From contig NZ_CP037452.1 in assembly GCF_007754425.1 (NCBI RefSeq), positions 4,625,164 through 4,689,163 on the forward strand: a DNA stretch of 64,000 nucleotides, written 5' to 3'. The notes under the pieces are model-generated. The model had not been told where the DNA came from, did no database searches, and saw nothing but the letters and a program-made list of their open reading frames with translations. Positions 48,271 through 57,229 of the stretch are shown here, in pieces. Within the stretch, counting starts at the first letter, position 1; every line of letters begins with the position of its first letter. The position numbers and the translations under genes are program-made. This DNA is from Gimesia fumaroli (GTDB taxonomy: Bacteria > Planctomycetota > Planctomycetia > Planctomycetales > Planctomycetaceae).

Positions 48271-50859
48271 ATGGGCACAAAACGAAAGCGTTTGCTGCTG
48301 CTGACGATCAGCGGCCTGCTGACTTTACTCGTTTTTCTGACTGATCTACAAGTCTCGTTAAATATCGCGGTCCCCGCTTTTTATGCAGTAGCGATTGTGC
48401 TGGTCGCAGGCCAGCGGCGGATCTGGCCTGTCTTACTCTCTGCCTGTATTTGCTCTGGCCTGACGTTCGTACCAGTCCTCTTAGAAAGCAGAGCCAATGT
48501 GCCCCAATTCGTCTGGGAGAACCGCTTTATCGCACTCAGTATGATCTGGATCGCGGTTACCGGTAACCTGATCTTTCTTAGACAAACGCAATTCAAACGC
48601 AATCTGTTCAAACAACTGCCCCCCTTTTTTGAAAACAGTTCTCTGGCTGTTTACATTAAAGATTTTCACAATCATTCCGTCTGGATCAATCAACAATTCC
48701 GGAAGCTGATTGGCCCGGTCGATCAAGTGCCTGGATTCACGATTGTGAATGCAAAACAGTCGCTGAAAGAGGAACCTATTGTTTCGAGTTTGATCAACAA
48801 CAGGCAGATGAAATGGGATTACAATCCCTTGATCAATGATTCTAACCAGACTTTCGGCACGCTCTGCCTGGGTATAGATCTGACTGACCTGAAACGTTAT
48901 GAAGAAGCGTTAAAGACCAGCGTCGAACAACGAACGTCTGAGCTTTCTCAAATCAATGAGAGCCTTCGGCAGGAAATTGCAGAGAGAAAAAAGGCAGAAA
49001 GAGAACTCCAAGCGGCATTACAACGAACTCAGGATATCCTGGACAGTTTATTTGTATTCGTAGGAGTATTATCAACTGACGGCATCCTGCTGGAGGCGAA
49101 TCGCGCGCCTCTGGAAGCAGCTCATCTTGAGCTGACAGATGCCATTGGGAAACCATTCTGGGAAACGTATTGGTGGAATTACTCTGTTGATACACAAACG
49201 GAATTAAAACAGGAATTCGCACAAGCTGCTCAGGGAAAAAGCGTTCGCTATCACACAAAGGCACGTTTATCCCAGAAGAACTTCATCAACCTTGATATCA
49301 CCTTCGGTCCCCTGTATGACTCGGAAGGAAATGTGACCCAGATTATTGCATCAGCCGTTGATATCACCGACCGCCTGCTGGCAGAAAAGAATGCTGCCCA
49401 AAAAACCGCACAACTAGAGACCATGCTGGAAGTAAATCCGGATTTCTTCTTCCATCTAAAAACAGATGGAACCATTCTCGGATATGAATCTTCCAAACAG
49501 AATCATTTATTTCCGACGATCACTGATTCACTTCACCAAAGAATCAATGAACTCGTTCCAGAGTCTGTCGCTCATCATTTTGAAGCAGCGATTCATAAAT
49601 TCAGCCAATCCCACACCCTGACATCATTTGAATACACCCTGAAAATCAATAAACAACCTCACTGGTTTCAAGCCCGTCTGCTTCCCTATTTGACAGATGA
49701 AATCCTGGTTATCATTCAGGACATTCATGAGCGTAAAGCGGCTGAAATCGAAATGAACAACATGCACAATCGCCTGTTCGAAGCACAACGGCTGGCTCAT
49801 ATTGGCAGTTGGGAATGGAATATCAAAGATGATACTCTGTGGTGGTCAGAAGAAGTCTATTGCATTCTAGGTTTAAATGATGCCCAGTTCCCCCCGGAGA
49901 CTGATTCCTTTCTGAAAATGATCCACGAAGATGACAGGAATAAAGTACAACGACTGATTTCCAATACCCTGCAGAACAATTTACCCTTCAGTATTGAACA
50001 CCGAATCATCCGCCTCAACGGAGAGCTCCGCCATGTACATAATCAAGCGGCTGTTAAAAAAAGTATCGATGGTGAAATGCTGGTGATGTACGGCACGATT
50101 CAGGATGTGACTGAAAAATATGAAACCAACAAAATGGTTCAGGAATACCGAGACGAACTGGCGCATGTATCGCGACTGGCAGTCATGGGAGAGCTGGCAG
50201 CGGGACTCTCACACGAATTGAATCAACCACTCACCGCCATTGCCAACTACAGCTCGACCATGAAATTTCTCCTCAAACAAGGCGGGGATATTTCCGAACT
50301 GGTTTCAAAAATTGAAGCGCAATCTCTCCGCTCCGGTGATATTGTTCGCAGATTGAAAAATCTTGCTGAAAAACGAAAACAGCAACGTCTGCTGTTCAAC
50401 ATCCAGGAAAGTGTCCGCAATGCGCTGCAGTTAATGAATTACCAGATCCGCTTGAATCAGGTTCAGGTGGAAGTGATCAGTGAGAATAAATTCCCAACGG
50501 TATTTGCAGACCGGGTGCAGATTGAACAGGTGCTGGTCAATCTCGTCAAGAATGCGGTAGAAGCAATGGCAGACACACCATTGCCAAGAGTATTGACCAT
50601 TTCAATTGAAGCCGACACCAAATCTTCAACGTTGATTTCAGTGGCCGACACCGGAAAAGGCATTCCTGAAGAGCTCAAGCAGCGGCTCTTCACCCCTTTT
50701 ACCACGAATAAAAAAGAAGGACTCGGCATCGGGCTCTCTTTAAGCCGATCGTTGATCGATGCTTCAGACGGCGAACTGTGGCATTGTCAGAATTCGAACG
50801 GCGGAGCCACATTTTATATTTCCCTGCCATCTCCAAAGCAGATCAAGAAAGTTGGCTAA
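48271..50859 (+). CDS. FixL-type multi-PAS sensor histidine kinase
   Basis: An 862-residue kinase. Several hydrophobic segments occupy residues 8-105 (LLLTISGLLTLLVFLTDL and others). Four PAS-like modules follow at about 110-215, 255-375, 380-490 and 500-620, with a coiled coil (SEIN-type, about 215-250) between the first two. The phospho-His block is RLAVMGELAAGLSHELNQPLTAI, the form found in FixL, DctB and NtrB kinases. NLVKNAVEAM, DTGKGIP and GLGIGLSLS form the ATPase. There is no receiver. A FixJ-type regulator is encoded 2.2 kb away on the other strand. Whether any PAS binds haem cannot be read from the sequence. Confidence 0.94.
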   Translation: MGTKRKRLLLLTISGLLTLLVFLTDLQVSLNIAVPAFYAVAIVLVAGQRRIWPVLLSACICSGLTFVPVLLESRANVPQFVWENRFIALSMIWIAVTGNLIFLRQTQFKRNLFKQLPPFFENSSLAVYIKDFHNHSVWINQQFRKLIGPVDQVPGFTIVNAKQSLKEEPIVSSLINNRQMKWDYNPLINDSNQTFGTLCLGIDLTDLKRYEEALKTSVEQRTSELSQINESLRQEIAERKKAERELQAALQRTQDILDSLFVFVGVLSTDGILLEANRAPLEAAHLELTDAIGKPFWETYWWNYSVDTQTELKQEFAQAAQGKSVRYHTKARLSQKNFINLDITFGPLYDSEGNVTQIIASAVDITDRLLAEKNAAQKTAQLETMLEVNPDFFFHLKTDGTILGYESSKQNHLFPTITDSLHQRINELVPESVAHHFEAAIHKFSQSHTLTSFEYTLKINKQPHWFQARLLPYLTDEILVIIQDIHERKAAEIEMNNMHNRLFEAQRLAHIGSWEWNIKDDTLWWSEEVYCILGLNDAQFPPETDSFLKMIHEDDRNKVQRLISNTLQNNLPFSIEHRIIRLNGELRHVHNQAAVKKSIDGEMLVMYGTIQDVTEKYETNKMVQEYRDELAHVSRLAVMGELAAGLSHELNQPLTAIANYSSTMKFLLKQGGDISELVSKIEAQSLRSGDIVRRLKNLAEKRKQQRLLFNIQESVRNALQLMNYQIRLNQVQVEVISENKFPTVFADRVQIEQVLVNLVKNAVEAMADTPLPRVLTISIEADTKSSTLISVADTGKGIPEELKQRLFTPFTTNKKEGLGIGLSLSRSLIDASDGELWHCQNSNGGATFYISLPSPKQIKKVG

Positions 50860-50886
50860 CCGCAGTCTTCCAGGCCATTCCAGAGT

Positions 50887-52581
50887 TTAACTTGAAAACA
50901 TCGCCACGGTTTCTGGCAAATAGCAATGCACCATTTCATGCAACACTTCATACTTGATTGGCTTACTCAGATATTCAGTACATCCCGCATCCAGACATTT
51001 CTCTCTGTCTGACACCAACGCATGAGCAGTGATTGCGATAATGGGAATTTGATTCCCCTGGTTTCTCAATAGCTGTGTTGCTTCATATCCATTCATCACC
51101 GGCATTTGCATATCCATCAGAATCATATCAAAAGACTGACTCTGACTGGCCTCATCATTGATCAGGTCAACGGCCTCTTTTCCATTCGAAGCCGTCACAA
51201 CCTCGACCCCCATTTTATTCAACATAAAGCTGAACAGTTTTCGAATTTCTTTTGTATCGTCGACCAGAAGTACTTTTCCTTTATATGCACTCCTCTCTGT
51301 TTTTCGTTTCTGCTGAGAAAGATCTTGCCCGACCGAATTTCCCCCCAGGCTGAATCGATGTTTCTGTTTCCTCCTGAGTGTTAATGGAACGGCCCCACCT
51401 ACATTCAACGCCACACAAAAAACACTCCCCTGATCCACGGTCGATTGAACGGATAAATTGCCCCCCAGCAATTGCACCAGTTTGTAACTGAGAGTCAGCC
51501 CTAATCCGGTACCACCGTAATTTCTCGAAGTGGAACTGTCAGCCTGCGCGAATGGCTCGAAGATATGGCTTACTTTCTCTGCCGGAATCCCTATCCCCGT
51601 ATCAGCAACAGTAAACTGTAATACCCTGTCATTTTTTGACTGGGAGAATACTCGGACCTCAATCTCAATCCGTCCCGTCTCGGTAAATTTCACGGCATTA
51701 CTCACCAGGTTCCAGAGCACCTGCTTCAACCTTACAGGATCTGTTTCAATTGACTCCGGAACAGAGTCCTGACACTGAGTGAGAATGGAAAGGCCTTTTT
51801 TAGCGGCTTTCGCCTGGAAAGCATCAACCACTTCCTGCAAGACCAACCTCGGTGAACAATTCACCTTCAGGATTTCAAAATCTCCCATTTCGATTTTTGA
51901 AATATCCAGAATGTCGTTTATTACCTGTAACAAGTGTGTGCCATTATTTTGAATAATTTCAATCAGTTCAACATTGTCCGGCGCACCAGGGTTTTCTTTT
52001 AAAATCTCGGAGTAACCCAGAATTGCTGTCATAGGCGTCCGAATCTCATGGCTCATATTTGCCAGAAATTCACTTTTCGCCTGATTGGCACGCTCAACTA
52101 CTTTTTGGGCCACTTTTAGCTCGTAGTCTTTTCGCTTGAGTTCCCGGCGGGACTGCTTCAACCGCCCCAGGTATTCATTCAGTTGATTCTGTGTTTTCAG
52201 CCGCTCGCTGATATCCCTGAGCGTGGCGATAGAATGAATTTGGCTTTGAGAGTCGTCTATGCGACTGATTCTTAATTCGCAGGGAAAGCAGGAACCATCT
52301 TTTCGCTTAGCAATAATTTGCCACATCTGTCCTTTGGAGTGTCTCGATCCAGAACCTTCCACGAAATACTGCTCGTAAGATTCAAGATAAGGATCTGATA
52401 ACAGAAGACACAATTCTTCCCCGACCACTTCCTCTGTTTTCCATCCGAATGCATCTTCGATGGATGCACTCGACAAGAGAATGGTCCCCATCTCATCAAA
52501 TGCAACTGACACATCCCTACTGAATTTTAAAATCTGTCTTGCTATCTGATTGTCATTGAGTCTGACTCGGTCGGATGTCAT
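50887..52581 (-). CDS. Soluble hybrid histidine kinase (PAS, HisKA, HATPase, receiver)
   Basis: A 564-residue cytoplasmic sensor; no membrane helix is visible. A PAS domain (about 15-135) and a coiled coil (NEYLGRLKQSRRELKRKDYE) precede the phospho-His block EFLANMSHEIRTPMTAILG. The ATPase has NLVSNAVKF, DTGIGIP and GGTGLGL. The receiver (about 440-555) has its Asp in ILMDMQMPVMNGY. It is nearly identical in motif wording to the hybrid kinase at 44534-46852 and is probably its paralogue without the membrane sensor. AAAGGG lies before the ATG. Its stop is 27 bp from the FixL-type gene stop. Confidence 0.94.
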   Translation of the reverse strand: MTSDRVRLNDNQIARQILKFSRDVSVAFDEMGTILLSSASIEDAFGWKTEEVVGEELCLLLSDPYLESYEQYFVEGSGSRHSKGQMWQIIAKRKDGSCFPCELRISRIDDSQSQIHSIATLRDISERLKTQNQLNEYLGRLKQSRRELKRKDYELKVAQKVVERANQAKSEFLANMSHEIRTPMTAILGYSEILKENPGAPDNVELIEIIQNNGTHLLQVINDILDISKIEMGDFEILKVNCSPRLVLQEVVDAFQAKAAKKGLSILTQCQDSVPESIETDPVRLKQVLWNLVSNAVKFTETGRIEIEVRVFSQSKNDRVLQFTVADTGIGIPAEKVSHIFEPFAQADSSTSRNYGGTGLGLTLSYKLVQLLGGNLSVQSTVDQGSVFCVALNVGGAVPLTLRRKQKHRFSLGGNSVGQDLSQQKRKTERSAYKGKVLLVDDTKEIRKLFSFMLNKMGVEVVTASNGKEAVDLINDEASQSQSFDMILMDMQMPVMNGYEATQLLRNQGNQIPIIAITAHALVSDREKCLDAGCTEYLSKPIKYEVLHEMVHCYLPETVAMFSS

Positions 52582-53013
52582 TACAGGCCCTTTTAGTCTA
52601 TTGAGATCGACGCTTCTTTCTCTTCACACCACTCCTTATGATTTAAACTTATTGTGAAAAAACCCGTACTGTCCACACTGCAATCTCACCAGTTGTTCAT
52701 CTAACTGGTCTAGATCATATCGACGTTTGATCGTTTTCAGAACCATGGGGAATTCTCCCCATAGACACATCGACAGATACTTATTTCTGTGAAGAACTCC
52801 TGAATTTCACATATCGATTGAAATTGGAATTCACAAGAGCAGTAAACTGATAGCGGAGTCTCATTTCGACTCAAACAGAAACCAGAATCTAAAGAAACGA
52901 TCGCCGTGCGGCAGATCGTGATTAGAAGCTCAACATAATGCTGTTCGAACAGCAGAAGAATACGGACTGGTTGACTCAATGAAGCCAACCAGGAGGAATC
53001 AAAGTTCGCTCAG
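52582..53013. other. 432-bp intergenic region, no gene seen
   Basis: This gap between the soluble hybrid kinase and the FixJ-type gene is AT-rich. An 83-codon frame at 52737-52988 has no ribosome-binding site and no family resemblance, so I do not call it. The promoter of the hybrid kinase gene is expected here. Confidence 0.5.
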
Positions 53014-53655
53014 TTAAGCCTCATCGCCGTTTTTCTTATACCCAGGCATATCTTTGATTTTATACAAAAGATGTACGATATCAGTAGAGCTCGAAATCCC
53101 TAATTTCCCTAGCAGATTGGCTTTATGTTTTTCCATGGTGCGATAACTGATCGACATGGAATTCGCAATTTGTTTGCCGGAATGCCCATCGGCGATTAGA
53201 TGAAATACCTGTTTTTCTCTTCGTGTTAAACCATCGTACAATCGAAGATAGTCTCTGCCCTCTTCATTGGAATCGTCCTGGTTGAGATCTAAAAGCGAGA
53301 TCGCATACTCTATCGCTTTGAGACATTTTTCTCTTTCGAAAGGCTTTTCAAGATAATCACAAGCCCCCTGCTTGACTGCAGAGACGGCTTTTTCAATATC
53401 CCCATAAGCACTCATCATGATCACGGGTAACTGCAATTGTTGTTTTTTAAACAGCTGCATCGCTTCAATCCCGGAGATTTCTGGCATTATCAGATCAATC
53501 AGGATACAGCCTGGATCCACAACTTCCTTGGATTCTAAAAACGAATGCACACTATCAAATGTTTTGACCGTATAGCCTGATGTACTCAATAAAAAAGCTA
53601 TCGAGTCCAGGACATCTGGATCATCATCAATAATGTAGACAACAAAAGCGTTCAT
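53014..53655 (-). CDS. FixJ/NarL-type response regulator
   Basis: A 213-residue transcription regulator. The receiver (1-120) has IIDDDPDVLDS, acceptor Asp54 in ILIDLIMPEISGIEAM, MMSAYGD and the Lys in LEKPFERE. The LuxR-type helix-turn-helix (145-200) reads LTRREKQVFHLIADGHSGKQIA and SYRTMEKHKANLLGKLGI. The FixJ-like wording fits the FixL-type kinase 2.2 kb away as partner. The ATG at 53655 has GAGGGG just upstream; an in-frame TTG four codons earlier is less likely. Targets are unknown. Confidence 0.93.
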   Translation of the reverse strand: MNAFVVYIIDDDPDVLDSIAFLLSTSGYTVKTFDSVHSFLESKEVVDPGCILIDLIMPEISGIEAMQLFKKQQLQLPVIMMSAYGDIEKAVSAVKQGACDYLEKPFEREKCLKAIEYAISLLDLNQDDSNEEGRDYLRLYDGLTRREKQVFHLIADGHSGKQIANSMSISYRTMEKHKANLLGKLGISSSTDIVHLLYKIKDMPGYKKNGDEA

Positions 53656-53687
53656 TCGGCCCCTCAATTAAAGTGCTGACTCGCACG

Positions 53688-53714
53688 AAAAATACCTCAC
53701 TGGCGAGTATTTTT
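53688..53714 (-). promoter_or_regulatory. Inverted repeat upstream of the FixJ-type gene
   Basis: AAAAATAC (53688-53695) and GTATTTTT (53707-53714) are inverted repeats, extended inward by TC/GA with one bulged base. The dyad is 33-59 bp before the start codon, in a typical position for an operator. Confidence 0.45.
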
Positions 53715-54027
53715 CAGCAAAACCAATATTTGATATGCTTGTTTTTAAGAACATTTGCAACTTTGTCTATCCATAAAAACCATCAATCCTGACATGGCTC
53801 ATGAATTCGTGCAGCTTGCGACGATCGGAAATATGTTCATTTGAAGGAGGGGAGCAAACAAATGTAAAAAGTGTGCAATTCTTTTCTGGTTTCAATCTTC
53901 TATTAAATCAATCACTTTTCAATGATTTTCTATTGGATCAAACAGATTTTAAAATGAAAGTGTATCATGAAGAGGCACCGCAAGATTTGACTGGAATCTC
54001 TCGATCAGAAAAGACTCGTCTTTCAAT

Positions 54028-54058
54028 GAAACAAAACGAGCGTTTCTCGTTTTGTTTC
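54028..54058. terminator. 13-bp perfect hairpin in a gene-poor region
   Basis: GAAACAAAACGAG (54028-54040) and CTCGTTTTGTTTC (54046-54058) pair perfectly around a five-base loop. There is no separate T-run; the 3' arm itself is T-rich. It could end a small transcript or be the 3' part of an unannotated RNA. Confidence 0.45.
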
Positions 54059-54583
54059 TAATGCTGTACCAATGAGGGGGCAGATAAAAACTGAATCAAT
54101 AGACAGTGTCTTCAACTTTGTCTGAAGCTTGTGAATTACTTAACCTATATTTGAAAACTAATTCTCAAAACATACCAGCACTCATTTCCTGCAGCTTAAC
54201 GAAAAGAGAAAACCACTTTGTTCAGTTGTCTGTTTGAAAATAAATGCCTGTTGAACTTTTATCGTCTTAATGTCTTATTGTCATACTGAGTACTATTAGG
54301 ATTCCTGCTTGAAGTGAGTCATCAACAGGAAAGGTATGAACTTTGATTTTGCAACGGATAGATCTATCTGTTTACAGCTAGTCTACCACATAATGCACAC
54401 CCATGTACCCTGTTTTATCTAAAGCCTACTTCATATTCAACGATGAGGTAAATACTCCACGTCAAATTGGGTAATTTCCCCCATTTTTATTTCAATTCTA
54501 TGAGGGCGATAGAAGATTAAGTGAAAGACCCCCAAATCAAAAGCACTGCGCGTATGATTTTAAATTCACTGCAGGATGAGATT

Positions 54584-55183
54584 ATGAAAATACTGATTGT
54601 CGACGAAATTGGGTTCATCCGTCAGAGCCTGACCCAGAAACTGAGCCGCTATCACTTTACAACAGTGGCGGCAGAAAGTGGGGAAGAAGCTCTTGCCATT
54701 TTAAATTCTGACTTCTCAGTAGATGCAGTTCTTACCAGTCTCTTTTTGCCTTCAATGAACGCAATCGATCTCTATAAATCTGCAGCAAAAATTGAACGAT
54801 TTAATGATGAAGGAGTCATTCCTCCCCTTCACTTCTACCTGATGGTAACCCGGGAGCATGGCACCTCATCGCCCAAAATGAAAGAGTTGACCAGGGAAGC
54901 ACTCGCCGTTGGTTTCAGAGACCTGCTCGTCAAGCCCATCGACATTGAGTTGTTAGTGAGTAAATTACAAAATTCGATTAGTAATACACCTGAAGAAGAG
55001 CTCGAACCTGTAGCCATCGCAGCCAGCCAGATTGACGAAGAATCTGGCAATGATCCAAAAAAAGTCACGAAACGGATCGATGGACTGGTCGTCGTGCAGA
55101 ATAGTCTGCATGCGCTTAAGAAAGAAATGTGTGAATCAATCGACATCCTGTTGGAAGAAGTCAGTCGTACATCCAGTAAATAA
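54584..55183 (+). CDS. Receiver-domain protein with Ser at the phospho-acceptor site
   Basis: A 199-residue protein with a receiver fold at 1-130 and a charged C-terminal region (130-199) that is partly helical and has no DNA-binding motif. Asp7-Glu8 (KILIVDEIG), Thr89 (LMVTREHG) and Lys117 (LLVKPID) are kept, but the acceptor is Ser52 in VLTSLFLPSMN. It therefore cannot take Asp phosphorylation in the usual way. An in-frame start 21 codons upstream exists; ATG 54584 starts directly at the fold and follows AGGATGAG. It lies at the end of the sensory block. Confidence 0.8.
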   Translation: MKILIVDEIGFIRQSLTQKLSRYHFTTVAAESGEEALAILNSDFSVDAVLTSLFLPSMNAIDLYKSAAKIERFNDEGVIPPLHFYLMVTREHGTSSPKMKELTREALAVGFRDLLVKPIDIELLVSKLQNSISNTPEEELEPVAIAASQIDEESGNDPKKVTKRIDGLVVVQNSLHALKKEMCESIDILLEEVSRTSSK

Positions 55184-55249
55184 AACTCAGATGGCGGGAG
55201 ACCACAGCAAATGCGATGCTTCGCATTAAAGAGCCCGGGCTGATACAAA

Positions 55250-56281
55250 TTAGCGTGATTCCCGATTCAAGGGCGGTTGGCTGACTAAACTCCGTAAGGC
55301 TTCCCGAACCTGAACCGCCTGCATCGAATTCATGATCAGATAACGATCACGTCCCTTTTTTGCCGGCGTAAAACTGACAAAGCCATCATCGGCCACACTC
55401 ACTTTACCTGGTTGCGATAGATTAAAGTATTTGTCCTCGGGACGAACCGCGTAAAGCACGCTAGTCAAATCCCAACTGGGCCGATCATGATTCGGTCCAC
55501 TATGCAGCAGATACGCTTCCCGGACAATGTGATGTTTGCGATAGCCAAAATCCCGGGCAATACTTTCGCGGGGATAAGTCACCGCGATTCCTATTTCAAA
55601 ACCGCTCCAGACCACGGGCACTTCATCGGGCCAGAGTTTCGCAAACCGTTGCATTGACTGAATGCCATTCCTTACATTCGCCTCCAGAAAATGCTGATTA
55701 CCATTAATCGGTTCAAACGCTCCCGCCATCACGGACACCAGTTTGACTTTGCGATGAACAAGTTCCAAACCACTCAGCGGGCTCAATTCATCCGGCTTGG
55801 ACTCCACCAGATCCGCCAGATTTGCTGCCAAACCGACCTGAATAATCGACACTGATCGATCCGGCTCAGCTGCCAGCGTTTTCCGGAGTAATTTCACCGC
55901 ATCAGGGAGTTGTTCATTCGAAAGAATATCGTGCGGATAACGCCATTGCCCGCCGTTCTTTTCGTTGATCAATTTCAGATATTTACTATCGCGACGCTGA
56001 GCATCACGCGTCACCCCAATCGGAATATCCCCCCGACCATAAAACGTATTTGTCGCATCTGTAAAAGGTCCCGTCAGCGGATTGATCTTTGAAATCGTTA
56101 CTGCCAGGAAGTCACACTCTCCCCGATCAGCCAGCGTGTGCAGCATGGCCAACGCAAGCACATCATCGACGTCGCCGGAAATATCCGTATCAAAGATGAC
56201 CTTCACTGGTTCTGCTGCCTCAGAGAGACTGGTCACCAACAGCAGCCCCAATAAACCGATGCAAAAGCGCTGATACAACAT
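55250..56281 (-). CDS. Exported nucleoside-hydrolase-like protein
   Basis: A 343-residue protein with a signal peptide (FCIGLLGLLLVTSLSEAA) and the calcium-binding Asp cluster VIFDTDISGDVDDVLALAML of inosine-uridine nucleoside hydrolases. Later blocks include SIIQVGLAANLADL and a His-containing GPNHDRPSWDLTSVLYAV. It should split N-glycosidic bonds of nucleosides or related glycosides outside the cytoplasm. It is the last gene of the minus-strand cluster, 87 bp after the DUF1080 gene. Confidence 0.9.
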   Translation of the reverse strand: MLYQRFCIGLLGLLLVTSLSEAAEPVKVIFDTDISGDVDDVLALAMLHTLADRGECDFLAVTISKINPLTGPFTDATNTFYGRGDIPIGVTRDAQRRDSKYLKLINEKNGGQWRYPHDILSNEQLPDAVKLLRKTLAAEPDRSVSIIQVGLAANLADLVESKPDELSPLSGLELVHRKVKLVSVMAGAFEPINGNQHFLEANVRNGIQSMQRFAKLWPDEVPVVWSGFEIGIAVTYPRESIARDFGYRKHHIVREAYLLHSGPNHDRPSWDLTSVLYAVRPEDKYFNLSQPGKVSVADDGFVSFTPAKKGRDRYLIMNSMQAVQVREALRSLVSQPPLNRESR

Positions 56282-56368
56282 TTTACGACCAATTCTATTT
56301 AGTGAATCATTTGGAATGATTCGGTAAGAGATACAACAGCAGACAAAATCAAGCTGACAAAATTGTCA

Positions 56369-57157
56369 CTACTTTTTTTGTTTGTGTTGCTGTCGTGCCC
56401 GGCTTTCCATAATCCGTTGCAACTTGCGTTGCTCGGCTGCCATGGCAGCATCGGAGATTTCAGCCGGTTTGACAGGACTGCGATCCAACTTCTCATCAGC
56501 AGAAACGGTTCGCAGCTTGACCCCGCGATACCAGACCGGATCGCCATGATCCTGCAAAGATAACTTCGCCCCCCGATCAGCCAGATTGCCACCTCGATTC
56601 GCCAGCAGCTCCACATGCCAGGCATAGCGGGGATCAGTGTAATCCAGATCAATGACTTTTTTACCATTTAACCAATGTTGAATGACAGTTCCCTGACAGA
56701 CAATACGACCTTCATTCCACTCGCCGACGGGTCGTGTTGCGTCATGGGAAGGAGGCAGGCAGAAATAAATCGAAGCGGCACTCGTCCGCGGATTTTTCCC
56801 GTCAGCATGCTTTTCATTGTCAAGAATCTGATACTCATATTGGCCGGGGCGATAATACACGCCGCTGTTACTGCCCGGTGCTACCTTCCACTCAAATTTC
56901 AATTCAAAATCATCCGGTAACGGCTGTGGATCGTAAACCAGACTCCCCCCTTTACCGGAGCGAGTGATCACACCAGCGTCTACCTTCCAGTTGCCGCTAT
57001 GTTGCCAGCCTTTTAAATCGTATCCATTAAATACAGACTTGAATCCCTGTTTCTGTTCCTCTGCTGTCAGTTGATTCGGGTCAGCGGCACAACCAGTCTG
57101 GCTGGCCTGGCACACACAAAATATCAGCAACAATATTAGTCCGAGCGGCGTTCTCAT
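56369..57157 (-). CDS. DUF1080 (3-keto-disaccharide hydrolase-like) protein
   Basis: A 262-residue exported protein. The N-terminus is a signal peptide; QTGC near residue 23 is only a weak lipobox. The DUF1080 fold carries FNGYDLKGWQHSGNWKVDAG, FELKFEWKVAPGSNSGVYYR and YEYQILDNEKHADG, and the C-terminal HVELLANRGGN-type strand. Some family members act on 3-keto-glucosides or bind carbohydrate. The C-terminal 45 residues are basic and Gln-rich. It lies 72 bp after the ceramidase-like gene. Confidence 0.92.
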   Translation of the reverse strand: MRTPLGLILLLIFCVCQASQTGCAADPNQLTAEEQKQGFKSVFNGYDLKGWQHSGNWKVDAGVITRSGKGGSLVYDPQPLPDDFELKFEWKVAPGSNSGVYYRPGQYEYQILDNEKHADGKNPRTSAASIYFCLPPSHDATRPVGEWNEGRIVCQGTVIQHWLNGKKVIDLDYTDPRYAWHVELLANRGGNLADRGAKLSLQDHGDPVWYRGVKLRTVSADEKLDRSPVKPAEISDAAMAAEQRKLQRIMESRARQQHKQKK

Positions 57158-57229
57158 GTTAATTTCCTCTTATTATTCAGTCTCTATTAATACTATGCTC
57201 TCGCGAAATGTTTCGTCAGAACGGCATTT

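Larger units (their letters stand above)
53656..54583. other. About 930-bp gene-poor, AT-rich region
   Basis: This is the longest interval without a supported gene. It carries the dyad at 53688-53714 and the 13-bp hairpin at 54028-54058. An 86-codon frame (53801-54061) has low-complexity residues and ends inside the hairpin. Promoters of the two flanking divergent regulator genes should lie here. Confidence 0.5.

Noticed and set aside
52737-52988. Open frame of 83 codons upstream of the hybrid kinase
   Set aside because: No start signal and no family resemblance.
53801-54061. Open frame of 86 codons in the gene-poor region
   Set aside because: Phe/Ser/Asn-rich low-complexity sequence that terminates inside the perfect hairpin; likely chance frame.
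44320-55250. Genomic island integrated at tRNA-Leu
   Set aside because: I found no integrase gene and no copy of the tRNA 3' end near the far edge of the sensory block; the search by eye was not exhaustive.
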